10,429 bases of DNA from an uncultured Oscillospiraceae bacterium (GCA_902465325.1 CABQMV010000073.1:1-10429); one strand, 5' to 3'; shown: positions 1 through 7,134, counted from the stretch's first letter. Numbers and translations: made by a program. Notes: a model not told the origin generated them from the sequence alone.

Positions 1-130
1 CTGTTTCATCTGCTTCCGGTGTTGCCTGAGCAGCATAGAGCATATCGGAGTCATATACTTGATCGAATAGAGCCCCGGTGTAGACAAAAATAAAACTTAA
101 TACAACTAAAAGAATTAGTTTCCTCTTCAT
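1..130 (-). CDS. Exported or membrane-anchored protein, N-terminal fragment
   Basis: This is the first 43 codons of a gene that leaves the window on its left side. Translation starts at the ATG read from 130 to 128, with a GGAG ribosome binding site six bases upstream. The protein begins MKRKLILLVVLSFIFVYTG, that is, a short positive N-terminus followed by about 15 hydrophobic residues, then a polar stretch reading LFDQVYDSDMLYAAQATPEADET. This is typical of a signal peptide or a single N-terminal membrane anchor. No lipobox cysteine is visible. The remainder is missing, so no function can be given. A good promoter lies upstream (166-194), and the gene is divergent from the pyruvate oxidoreductase gene. 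Confidence 0.7.
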   Translation of the reverse strand, partial: MKRKLILLVVLSFIFVYTGALFDQVYDSDMLYAAQATPEADET

Positions 131-165
131 ACCAATCTCCTAATGAAATTTTCCTTTATTTATTA

Positions 166-194
166 AGTATAACCTTTTTCTGATGTAAAAGCAA
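166..194 (-). promoter_or_regulatory. Sigma-A-type promoter for the leftward gene
   Basis: On the minus strand TTGCTT (194-189), a 17-base spacer and TATACT (171-166) form a near-consensus housekeeping promoter. It lies about 36 bases upstream of the ATG at 130. It is divergent from the promoter at 254-282, so about 60 bases between the two -35 boxes could hold shared regulatory sites. No obvious palindrome was seen there. Confidence 0.6.
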
Positions 195-253
195 TGATTT
201 CATTTGAGGCTTCTTTCTTAATAGGCGCGGGGGAGGCAGCGGGCGTCAAAGCC

Positions 254-282
254 TTGACAAAGCACCATAAATGAACTAAAAT
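254..282 (+). promoter_or_regulatory. Sigma-A-type promoter for the PFOR gene
   Basis: TTGACA (254-259) is a perfect -35 hexamer, followed by a 17-base spacer and TAAAAT (277-282), five of six matches to the -10 consensus. Transcription would start near 289 and leave a leader of about 55 bases. The AGGAGG ribosome binding site at 329-334 lies ten bases before the ATG. The strength of these elements fits a highly expressed central-metabolism gene. Confidence 0.75.
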
Positions 283-344
283 TTCAGAGTTAGAGTTTAT
301 TATTTGTAACATTCAATTTTTTATATTTAGGAGGATATATTATT

Positions 345-3300
345 ATGGCACGTAAGATGAAAACCATGGACGGCAACAGTGCCGCGGCTCATGTATCTTA
401 TGCGTTTACCGATGTGGCAGCCATTTATCCCATTACTCCTTCTTCCAACATGGCAGAGGAGACAGATAAATGGGCGGCAGCCGGTAAGCAGAATATTTTT
501 GGCGAGACGGTGAAGGTGACGGAGATGCAGTCAGAAGCGGGTGCGGCCGGCGCCGTTCACGGTTCTTTAGCAGCGGGAGCTCTGACCACTACTTATACGG
601 CATCACAGGGTCTGCTTCTGATGATTCCCAATATGTATAAAATGGCAGGCGAATTGCTGCCGGGCGTTATTCATGTGTCGGCCAGAGCACTGGCGACCCA
701 TGCCTTGTCCATTTTTGGCGATCATAGTGACATATATGCCTGCCGTCAGACAGGATACGCTATGCTCTGTGCCGCTAATGTCCAGGAGGTAATGGATCTG
801 GGCGCAGTTGCTCATTTATCCGCTATAAAGGGACGGGTTCCTTTTCTCCATTTCTTTGACGGATTCCGGACATCCCACGAGGTATCGAAAATTGAGGTAT
901 GGGACTATAAGGATCTGGATGATATGCTGGATCACAAGGCTGTGGACGAATTCCGCCGCCGTGCTTTGAATCCTGAGCATCCTGTGCTTCGCGGTACTGC
1001 GCAGAACCCGGATATTTTCTTCCAGGCAAAGGAAGCATCTAATGAATATTATAATGCAGTGCCTGCAGTCGTAGAGGACTATATGAAACAGGTAAATGCC
1101 AAGATTGGGACAAAGTACAAGCTCTTTAATTATTATGGCGCAAAGGATGCGGAGACGGTTATCATTGCTATGGGTTCTGTGTGTGATACCATTGAAGAAA
1201 CCATTGACTACCTGAATGCAAAAGGAGCAAAGGTTGGTATGGTAAAGGTACACTTGTACAGACCTTTTTCTGTTAAGCATTTTATTGCTTCTATGCCGTC
1301 CACAGTGAAGACCATTACTGTTCTGGACAGGACAAAGGAGCCGGGCTCTGTGGGTGAGCCTCTTTATCTGGATGTTGTAGCAGCTATCCGAGACACCAAA
1401 TTTGCGGATGCCAAAGTATATTCCGGACGTTATGGTCTGGGCTCTAAGGATACGACAGCTGCCCAGATTCAGGCAGTATACAAGAATATGGAGGCCGCAA
1501 GACCGAAAAAACGGTTTACGATTGGAATTGAGGACGATGTGACGGGCCTTTCTCTGAAGGTTACAGGACATTTGGATACCACTCCGAAAGGGACTACCTC
1601 CTGTAAATTCTGGGGTCTGGGAGCGGACGGCACTGTTGGCGCCAACAAAAACTCCATCAAAATTATCGGTGACAATACGAACATGTATGCCCAGGGATAT
1701 TTTGACTACGACTCCAAGAAGTCCGGCGGTATTACGGTGTCGCATCTGCGTTTCGGTAAGAAGAAAATCAAATCCTCATATCTGGTAAGCAAGGCTGATT
1801 TTGTAGCATGTCATAATCCTTCCTATGTCAATAAATATGACATTGTTGAGGATTTGAAAGAGGGCGGCACCTTCCTTTTGAACTGCGGCTGGGATATGGA
1901 CGGCCTTGAAAAGAATTTACCTGCGAAAATGAAGCGGTATATTGCGAAGAATAAAATCAAATTCTACACCATAGATGCGGTGAGTATTGCGAAAGAGATC
2001 GGCTTGGGCGGACGTATTAATACGATTATGCAATCGGCGTTTTTCCTTCTGTCTAAGGTAATTCCCGCAGAGAAGGCAGTGACTTTGATGAAAGAAGCGG
2101 CAACCAAATCCTTTTCTAAAAAAGGAGAGAAGATTGTTGCGATGAACCATGCTGCTATTGACAAGGGCCAGACAGGACTGATTAAAGTAAAGGTTCCTGA
2201 GACCTGGGCGACGGCAGAAGACGCTCCTGTGAAGGCGGCAAAAATAAAGGGCGATAAAGATCTGGTTGACTATGTTACCAATGTGATGGAGCCTATCAAT
2301 GCACAGCAGGGAAATAAGCTGCCCGTTTCTGCCTTTGTGAAATATGCGGACGGTACCACTCCTCTGGGAAGTGCGGCGTATGAAAAGCGGGGTACCGCTA
2401 TTGATGTACCGGAGTGGCAGCCGGAAAATTGTATTCAGTGTAATTTCTGTTCTTATGTATGTCCTCATGCCTGTATCCGTCCTGCGGCTCTCAGTGAGAG
2501 CGATGTGGCCAAGGCGCCTAAGGGAATGAAGATGAAGCCCATGACAGGGATGCCGGATATGAAGTTTGCGGTAGTTGTTTCTGCTTATGACTGTGTTGGC
2601 TGCGGTTCCTGTGCGAATGTTTGTCCCGGTCTGAAGGGCGCTAAAGCACTGGTTATGAAGCCATTTGCTACACAGACGCAGGTACAGTCTGGTTTTGATT
2701 ATGCGGTGGCCATGGGTCCTAAGGCCGAAGTGGCAGATAAGTTTAAAGATACGACGGTGAAGGGAAGTCAGTTCCGGAAACCGCTGCTGGAGTTCTCCGG
2801 CGCCTGTGCCGGCTGCGGCGAGACTCCTTATGCCAAGCTGGTTACTCAGCTCTTCGGAGAGAGAATGTACATTGCCAATGCTACTGGCTGCTCCTCTATC
2901 TGGGGCGGCAGTGCACCGGCCTCTCCTTATACGGTAAATGAGAAAGGCCACGGTCCTGCCTGGCAGAACTCCTTGTTTGAGGACAATGCTGAATTTGGTT
3001 ACGGTATGGTTTTGGCACAGGATGCAATTCGCGGCCGCTTGGCAAAGAGTGTTCAGGAAATTGCTGATTCTGATGCGGACAAAGCTGCTGCCGCTGCTGC
3101 GAAGGCTTGGCTGGAGACAAAGGACGATGGAGCGGCCAATGTTTCTGCTTCCGAGAACCTGAAAGCAGCTCTCAAGGCAGTTCCTAAGAAGTCCGGTATT
3201 GCGAAGGCCATTAAGACGGTGATGGCGGACAGTGATTATCTGGCCAAGAAATCCACCTGGATCTTTGGAGGAGACGGCTGGGCTTATGATATAGGCTTTG

Positions 3301-3902
3301 GCGGATTGGATCACGTGATTGCCTCCGGCAGAGATGTAAATATTCTGGTATTTGATACAGAGGTATATTCGAATACCGGCGGTCAGGCTTCTAAATCGAC
3401 TCCTGTAGGAGCAGTGGCTCAGTTTGCCGCTTCCGGAAAGGGTGTCAAGAAGAAGGATCTGGCTGGCATTGCTATGAGCTACGGTTATGTATATGTGGCA
3501 CAGGTTGCTATGGGAGCAGACTATAACCAGTGCCTGAAGGCCTTCCATGAGGCGGAAAGCTATCAGGGTCCCTCCATTATTATTGCGTATGCGCCGTGTA
3601 TCAACCATGGCATCAAGAGCGGTATGAGTACGGCTATGACGGAGGAGAAGAAAGCGGTTGCCGCTGGCTACTGGCATTTGTTCCGCTTTGACCCGAGACT
3701 TGCTGAGGAAGGAAAGAATCCGTTTACCTTAGACAGCAAGGCGCCGACAGAAAGCTATAAGGATTTCATATTGGGCGAGGTACGGTATGCGTCCTTACAG
3801 AAGGCTTTCCCGGAGAGAGCAGAAGCACTCTTCCAGGAGGCGGAAAAGGATGCGGCGGATAAGTTAGAGCATCTGCAAAAGCTGACAAAGCTGTATGAAT
3901 AA
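345..3902 (+). CDS. nifJ: Pyruvate:ferredoxin (flavodoxin) oxidoreductase
   Basis: This cytoplasmic enzyme oxidises pyruvate with CoA to acetyl-CoA and CO2 and passes electrons to ferredoxin or flavodoxin. At 1185 residues it has the full length of the single-chain homodimeric form. The N-terminal pyruvate-binding domain shows YPITP (28-32), the TPP-activating glutamate in MQSEAGA (E64) and SARA (112-115). The ferredoxin-like domain carries two 4Fe-4S motifs, CIQCNFCSYVCP (cysteines 696, 699, 702, 706) and CVGCGSCANVCP (750, 753, 756, 760). The proximal-cluster cysteines C821, C824, C849 and C1085 are all present, with the spacing known from Desulfovibrio africanus PFOR. The TPP-binding region has GGDGWAYDIG (from 975) and SNTGGQ (1009-1014). 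The start is fixed by AGGAGG at 329-334. The gene is monocistronic, with its own promoter and terminator. The symbol nifJ follows common usage; por or pfor would serve equally and implies no role in nitrogen fixation here. Confidence 0.97.
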   Translation: MARKMKTMDGNSAAAHVSYAFTDVAAIYPITPSSNMAEETDKWAAAGKQNIFGETVKVTEMQSEAGAAGAVHGSLAAGALTTTYTASQGLLLMIPNMYKMAGELLPGVIHVSARALATHALSIFGDHSDIYACRQTGYAMLCAANVQEVMDLGAVAHLSAIKGRVPFLHFFDGFRTSHEVSKIEVWDYKDLDDMLDHKAVDEFRRRALNPEHPVLRGTAQNPDIFFQAKEASNEYYNAVPAVVEDYMKQVNAKIGTKYKLFNYYGAKDAETVIIAMGSVCDTIEETIDYLNAKGAKVGMVKVHLYRPFSVKHFIASMPSTVKTITVLDRTKEPGSVGEPLYLDVVAAIRDTKFADAKVYSGRYGLGSKDTTAAQIQAVYKNMEAARPKKRFTIGIEDDVTGLSLKVTGHLDTTPKGTTSCKFWGLGADGTVGANKNSIKIIGDNTNMYAQGYFDYDSKKSGGITVSHLRFGKKKIKSSYLVSKADFVACHNPSYVNKYDIVEDLKEGGTFLLNCGWDMDGLEKNLPAKMKRYIAKNKIKFYTIDAVSIAKEIGLGGRINTIMQSAFFLLSKVIPAEKAVTLMKEAATKSFSKKGEKIVAMNHAAIDKGQTGLIKVKVPETWATAEDAPVKAAKIKGDKDLVDYVTNVMEPINAQQGNKLPVSAFVKYADGTTPLGSAAYEKRGTAIDVPEWQPENCIQCNFCSYVCPHACIRPAALSESDVAKAPKGMKMKPMTGMPDMKFAVVVSAYDCVGCGSCANVCPGLKGAKALVMKPFATQTQVQSGFDYAVAMGPKAEVADKFKDTTVKGSQFRKPLLEFSGACAGCGETPYAKLVTQLFGERMYIANATGCSSIWGGSAPASPYTVNEKGHGPAWQNSLFEDNAEFGYGMVLAQDAIRGRLAKSVQEIADSDADKAAAAAAKAWLETKDDGAANVSASENLKAALKAVPKKSGIAKAIKTVMADSDYLAKKSTWIFGGDGWAYDIGFGGLDHVIASGRDVNILVFDTEVYSNTGGQASKSTPVGAVAQFAASGKGVKKKDLAGIAMSYGYVYVAQVAMGADYNQCLKAFHEAESYQGPSIIIAYAPCINHGIKSGMSTAMTEEKKAVAAGYWHLFRFDPRLAEEGKNPFTLDSKAPTESYKDFILGEVRYASLQKAFPERAEALFQEAEKDAADKLEHLQKLTKLYE

Positions 3903-3930
3903 TACGAATTGAATTAAAAAGAAGCGCTGC

Positions 3931-3972
3931 CACGAGGCCCTCTTCCTTACGGAGAGTGCCTCGTGACTTTTT
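3931..3972 (+). terminator. Rho-independent terminator after the PFOR gene
   Basis: CACGAGGC (3931-3938) pairs perfectly with GCCTCGTG (3958-3965). Further pairing inside (CTCT against GGAG/AGAG) extends the stem, and the hairpin is followed by AC and five T residues (3968-3972). It begins 28 bases after the PFOR stop codon and closes the transcript. Confidence 0.85.
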
Positions 3973-4029
3973 AAAGATAACCTTTTCTTTCGGATTGTGT
4001 TATGGTATGTTGTGTATTACAATAGAGAC

Positions 4030-4047
4030 AAATTTATTTTATGAAAA
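4030..4047 (+). repeat. 18-bp direct repeat, left copy
   Basis: AAATTTATTTTATGAAAA occurs here and again, identically and in the same orientation, at 6640-6657. This copy lies in the noncoding gap between the PFOR terminator and the PolC fragment. The repeat is AT-rich, so chance is not excluded. Its position, bracketing the atypical middle segment, makes a recombination footprint plausible. Confidence 0.5.
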
Positions 4048-4074
4048 CTTATTTTGTGTTTTTGCAATAACTTT

Positions 4075-4569
4075 TTAGAAATATCTTTCAAAAGCTTCCG
4101 GATAGTTTAATTTATACCACATTAAGATCAATGCATACTTAACATACAGTACACTATGAGTCCGTGGGAAAATATATTGAATTTTTTCGATAGATTTTAA
4201 AAACCAATCATCTATTCCAAGTGATATAAATTGCTGTTTCATTTCATCAGAAACACCACCCCTGGCATAAATAGCTCGACGTGTATCTTCCATAATTTTG
4301 TATGCTGAATGTAATCAAACACGTCATCACGGTATGCAATCACTTCGCTCACAGACTTACCGTTTTTAATCAATATTTGGGCATTATTGAGCCAAACGCT
4401 GGTTCCGTGAGATAGATCTAATATCGGAATCAAGTCATTAAAGGATGTAGGGGAAACCTCGTTAATCATCTTCTTTAAAAAAGTTTGTTATAAATTCAGG
4501 AATTCCATCTGTATTACCATTTTGAAAAGCTTCTAGTACGCTTTGACATGCAAAATCTATATTATTAAA
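4075..4569 (-). pseudogene. Broken fragment of PolC-type DNA polymerase III alpha subunit
   Basis: Three minus-strand pieces in different frames read consecutively as a stretch of PolC, the Gram-positive replicative polymerase. Piece one (4569-4470) contains GIPEFITNFF. Piece two (from 4469) contains MINEVSPTSFNDL, LDLSHGTSVWLNNAQ and SEVIAYRDDVFDYI. Piece three (from about 4302) contains YKIMEDTRR, the DDWF segment, KIQYIFPRTHSVLYVKYA and NYPEAF. These match, in order, the PolC blocks GIPEF, SHGTDVWLxNAQ, RDDI, KIMExVRKG, WYIESCKKIKYMFPKAHA and YPLAF. The first break sits on a six-base homopolymer (A6 at 4477-4482 on the plus strand), where removing one base restores the frame. The second removes about ten codons between DYI and KIMED. 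The reading stops at 4075, about 200 residues short of a normal PolC C-terminus, and the exonuclease and most of the palm are absent. It is not functional. Its divergence from chromosomal PolC suggests a phage, plasmid or element origin, which is inference. Confidence 0.75.
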
Positions 4570-4703
4570 GGATGGAGGAACATTTCCTCCGCACTTCACC
4601 GATTGACGATCATTGATCGCTACGAAGCCCCCAACTAAGGCTCCGTTCGGTGGGATCTTTCATAACGATTAAAGATCCGTAGACTTAGGTTCTTTTCGGT
4701 ACG

Positions 4704-4763
4704 AAAATCAAATTTTGGTCAGCGGGCTACCGAAGCCCGATTTGCTCAAATCTTTTTGATTTT
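4704..4763. repeat. Nested inverted repeat
   Basis: Outer arms AAAATCAAA (4704-4712) and TTTGATTTT (4755-4763) are perfect complements. Between them CGGGCT (4723-4728) pairs with AGCCCG (4734-4739) around a five-base loop, ACCGA. The result is a strong GC-rich inner hairpin within an AT-rich outer stem. No T-run follows the inner stem on either strand, so it is not a simple terminator. Confidence 0.55.
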
Positions 4764-4768
4764 TGTCC

Positions 4769-4788
4769 ACACCGATACAGGTGTTTTT
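4769..4788 (+). terminator. Possible small rho-independent terminator
   Basis: ACACC (4769-4773) pairs with GGTGT (4780-4784) across a six-base loop and runs into TTTTT (4784-4788). The five-base-pair stem is short, and no gene lies immediately upstream on this strand, so it may be the remnant of a terminator or part of the larger structured region. Confidence 0.3.
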
Positions 4789-4995
4789 CGCACAATACTG
4801 TTGCGATGACGGTTGTTACAAGATCATTTTCGTTTGCAATTTGTCTTTGCTGTGGCTTTTGTCCCTCGGCACAACCGTGCTTTGTTAGTTGGGATGATCT
4901 GTGCTTTTGCCAATTTATTGTTGCATCCGTCTTTTGCTGTTGCGTCTGCTATTTGCATTACCCTTGGTGCGATCAAGGGGGTGTAGGGTTATAAT

Positions 4996-5060
4996 AACGC
5001 TCTGCGCGTTCAAGGAGATATGCCCGTGTCCGCCAATTTGGACGCATCAAGCGTATCTCC
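4996..5060. repeat. Tandem stem-loops, oriT-like or structured-RNA-like
   Basis: AACGC (4996-5000) pairs with GCGTT (5006-5010) around a five-base loop. Four bases later GGAGATATGC (5014-5023) pairs with GCGTATCTCC (5051-5060), ten pairs with one G-T wobble. Inside this stem GTGTCC (5026-5031) pairs with GGACGC (5040-5045), six pairs with one wobble, around an eight-base loop. Clustered short inverted repeats beside an unpaired strip are typical of conjugative transfer origins. The wobble pairs would also fit a folded RNA. No relaxase gene is visible in the window. Confidence 0.5.
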
Positions 5061-5293
5061 GTTCTGTCCTGGGCTCCATTGATAACGAGCGCGTTGCTGG
5101 CAGAACCAATTCCTTGCGATTCGTGTTCTGTTTAATATTCCTCCTGTTTAAATGATTTATTTTGACTCCGTTACAGACACCGTATCTGCCGGAGATCAAA
5201 AACATAGGAATGTAGAAGACCCCTTCTACTTAAGTAATACGGAAAAATCTTCAAATCATCAAGGGGGGGAATAGCAGATTTTTTTAAAACATT

Positions 5294-5322
5294 TTGTGAT
5301 CTGTTTTTTCTGAACATAATAT
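5294..5322 (+). promoter_or_regulatory. Candidate promoter of the Fic gene
   Basis: TTGTGA (5294-5299), a 17-base spacer and TAATAT (5317-5322) form a moderate sigma-A-type promoter, with four of six matches in each box. Transcription would start near 5329 and give a leader of about 70 bases that carries the inverted repeat at 5351-5385. An alternative -35 (TTGACT, 5346-5351) lies nearer the gene, but its best -10 (GAATAT, 5371-5376) is spaced 19 bases away. Confidence 0.35.
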
Positions 5323-5350
5323 AAAAGGTATATGTGCAGAGGATCTTGAC

Positions 5351-5385
5351 TTTCTGCATATATTAATGCAGAATATATGCAGAAA
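5351..5385. promoter_or_regulatory. 14-bp perfect inverted repeat in the Fic leader
   Basis: TTTCTGCATATATT (5351-5364) and AATATATGCAGAAA (5372-5385) are exact reverse complements separated by seven bases. The right arm touches the AGGAG ribosome binding site (5386-5390) of the Fic gene. As DNA it could be an operator for a dimeric repressor, possibly the Fic protein itself through its C-terminal winged helix. As RNA it would form a hairpin abutting the ribosome binding site. Both readings are inference; the repeat itself is seen directly. Confidence 0.7.
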
Positions 5386-5398
5386 AGGAGTGTGCACT

Positions 5399-6445
5399 AT
5401 GAGAAAATTTGATTATTCATTTTTAAATAACGGTTTACTGCCTGCAAACCTTATCAACCTGACATCGAGCATTGCTTCGCTCAAAACGATGACAGGAGTC
5501 AGAAAGCAGGAGTATGCAAAAATATTTACAGAGCTTGAAGCGGTGGCAAAGGTGCAGTCAGTGAAAAGCTCCAATGCCATTGAAGGCATCGTTACAAGCG
5601 ATGAGCGTATTGCCGCTATCGTGAATCAGGACAGTGCGCCCTTAAACCACACAGAAGGTGAAATAGCCGGCTATCGCGATGCCCTTAACGCTATTCATCT
5701 GAATTATGATCTTCTTGATCTGAGGCAGTCGGATATTTTAAGATTGCACGAAACTATGATGCAGATCGCGGGATATGAATATGGTGGTAAGTATAAGACT
5801 GGCGACAACTACATTATTGAAGAGGATAAAAACGGGAACAGAAAGGTACGGTTCAAACCCACACCTGCTACAGAGGTTGAAGAAGCGATGGAGCAGCTTG
5901 AGCTTGCCTATATGGAAGCACGAAACGATGCGAATATCAACCAACTGCTTTTGATTCCCTGCGTGATACTGGACTTTCTATGTATCCATCCGTTCAGAGA
6001 TGGTAACGGAAGAATGTCGAGGCTTCTTACCCTGCTTTTACTCTATAAAAACGGATACGATGCAGGAAAGTACGTGTCCTTTGAAGAGCAAATCAATAAT
6101 TATAAGGGGTTTTACTACGAGGCATTACGTGAATCCTCTGTTGGTTGGCATGAGAACGAAAATTCCTATATTCCCTTGATAGAAAACTTCCTATCTACAC
6201 TGTATATGTGCTACAAGGAGCTTGATAAGCGCTTTGCGGTAGTAAATGGAAGCAAAATAACAAAGAAAGCAAGAATCGAAGCGACTGTGCTCAATAGCCT
6301 TGTACCGATCTCAAAGGCAGAGATATGTAATATTTTGCCCGATGTCAGTCCTACCACAGTCGAGTCGGTACTGAGTGTTATGGTGAAAAACGGTCAGGTC
6401 AAGAGGATCGGACAGTCAAGAATGACACGGTATATTAAGGCTTGA
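5399..6445 (+). CDS. Fic-family protein AMP transferase, class II
   Basis: Fic enzymes transfer AMP from ATP to hydroxyl groups of target proteins. The 348-residue protein has the catalytic motif HPFRDGNGRMSR at 197-208, with the base H197, the metal-binding D201 and the phosphate-binding R205 all present. An N-terminal inhibitory motif, S58-x-x-x-E62-G63 (SSNAIEG), identifies the self-inhibited class II type. The Fic core spans about 110-270. The tail from about 288, including SKAEICNILPDVSPTTVESVL, resembles a winged helix-turn-helix domain common in this subfamily. I place the start at the ATG at 5399 because AGGAG (5386-5390) lies eight bases upstream; the in-frame ATG at 5366 lies inside the inverted repeat and has no such site. 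No separate antitoxin gene adjoins it, as expected when the inhibitor is in cis. Its target is unknown. It is the only intact gene in the surrounding decayed segment. Confidence 0.93.
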   Translation: MRKFDYSFLNNGLLPANLINLTSSIASLKTMTGVRKQEYAKIFTELEAVAKVQSVKSSNAIEGIVTSDERIAAIVNQDSAPLNHTEGEIAGYRDALNAIHLNYDLLDLRQSDILRLHETMMQIAGYEYGGKYKTGDNYIIEEDKNGNRKVRFKPTPATEVEEAMEQLELAYMEARNDANINQLLLIPCVILDFLCIHPFRDGNGRMSRLLTLLLLYKNGYDAGKYVSFEEQINNYKGFYYEALRESSVGWHENENSYIPLIENFLSTLYMCYKELDKRFAVVNGSKITKKARIEATVLNSLVPISKAEICNILPDVSPTTVESVLSVMVKNGQVKRIGQSRMTRYIKA

Positions 6446-6550
6446 CTTGAAGCTCAAAGGATAGCAACAAAGAATATGCCTGCACAAAAATTCAGCAGAA
6501 ATTGGAAGTTCAAGATTTCCAAAAAATATTGGGTAAGCGGAGAAACAAAT

Positions 6551-7107
6551 ATGTCAAAAAAAGATTATAAGCAATTTTCAATAAGGAGATTAGAGAACGG
6601 AATGGTAGCGCTCGACTCACTTATAGCAGGCGTTGTTGTAAATTTATTTTATGAAAATATAGGATAATCCAACTGAAAAAGTAAATGCAGAATATGTTGC
6701 TGATATAGATAAATATATAAAATTACCAACACCATCTTCATCAATAGATGATTTGAATTTTTATTGCCTTGATAGAATCTTTGCCAGAGAATACACCGCC
6801 GTCAAAACTCAGAAAAGCATTAAAGCAATCTAATCTGCTAAAAATGACGATCAAACAAATTGATGCTTTTATCGATATGTTAGGATATCTAAACATACTT
6901 CATACTGATGATTCATTCGGTATTACAGTCGGACATACCAAAGAACGGGATATGCTTTATCCTTTGAGTGACCGTTCTTATTTTGCACATCCTGTCAACC
7001 GTTGGACACAAAAATGCGGCATTAATTATAATATGATCAATCAATTGTTTGGTGATTTTTTTGATAAAATGCTTATGTCCACACGCATAGTGAGCATTGG
7101 ATTTTAA
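6551..7107 (+). pseudogene. Frameshifted pseudogene of unknown family
   Basis: Three reading-frame pieces follow one another with similar composition. Piece A (6551-6667) begins at an ATG with GGAG eight bases upstream and reads MSKKDYKQFSIRRLENGMV through to VVNLFYENIG before a stop. Piece B (6663 to about 6765) reads DNPTEKVNAEYVADIDKYIK and SSSIDDLNF. Piece C (6769-7107) reads IESLPENTPPSKLRKALK, then NLLKMTIKQIDAFIDMLGYLNIL and YFAHPVNRWTQKCGINYNM. Each step moves the frame by one. Pieces B and C overlap where a single indel near 6755-6770 would join SIDDL to IESLPEN. The helical stretch ending in GYLNIL could belong to a winged-helix fold. I do not recognise the family. The A-to-B break coincides with the right copy of the 18-bp direct repeat. 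An earlier in-frame ATG at 6476 lacks a ribosome binding site. No terminator separates it from the Fic gene, so the two may once have been co-transcribed. Confidence 0.55.
6640..6657 (+). repeat. 18-bp direct repeat, right copy
   Basis: AAATTTATTTTATGAAAA is identical to 4030-4047. Here it lies inside pseudogene piece A, coding for part of VNLFYEN, and ends five bases before the frame of piece B opens. The flanking bases differ between copies (C and C at left, T and T at right), so the identity is exactly 18 bases. Confidence 0.5.
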
Positions 7108-7134
7108 CTCCAAAATCCCAACATACCCAAAAAT

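Larger units (their letters stand above)
4570..5398. other. 829-bp region without a credible gene, rich in inverted repeats
   Basis: Open frames here are short, lack ribosome binding sites and resemble no family I know. The region does hold many stem-loops: GGAGGAA/TTCCTCC (4574-4590), a palindrome CGATCA-T-TGATCG (4607-4619), nested arms at 4704-4763, ACACC/GGTGT followed by five Ts (4769-4788), AACGC/GCGTT (4996-5010), a long two-part hairpin (5014-5060), AACG/CGTT (5084-5095), and GTAGAAG/CTTCTAC (5212-5229) enclosed by CCGTAT/ATACGG (5180-5242). The last part (5294-5398) is the promoter and leader of the Fic gene. The density of structure suggests a transfer origin, replication origin or structured RNA remnant rather than coding DNA. 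Which of these applies is not decidable by eye. Confidence 0.5.

Noticed and set aside
816..1745. A 309-codon open frame antisense to the PFOR gene
   Set aside because: Same reasons: full overlap with a conserved gene, low-complexity shadow composition and no start signals.
1917..3677. A 586-codon open frame antisense to the PFOR gene
   Set aside because: It lies entirely within the certain PFOR gene, is rich in arginine, histidine, isoleucine and leucine as expected of an antisense shadow, has no ribosome binding site and resembles no family.
4806..5155. Two short plus-strand frames, one cysteine-rich, in the gene-free region
   Set aside because: They have no ribosome binding site or recognisable motif, and they run through the stem-loop cluster. 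The cysteines arise from the TTTTGC/TGC-rich DNA.
5180..5242. An insertion-sequence end or terminator at the CCGTAT/ATACGG and GTAGAAG/CTTCTAC repeats
   Set aside because: The arms are only 6-7 bp, no T-tract follows on either strand, and no transposase or matching second end was found in the window.
5171..5359. A 62-codon minus-strand frame upstream of the Fic gene
   Set aside because: Its start lies inside the Fic leader inverted repeat, there is no ribosome binding site, and the translation resembles nothing known.
5399..6445. A Fic/antitoxin two-gene toxin-antitoxin operon
   Set aside because: No separate antitoxin gene is present. The inhibitory S-x-x-x-E-G motif is within the Fic protein itself (class II).
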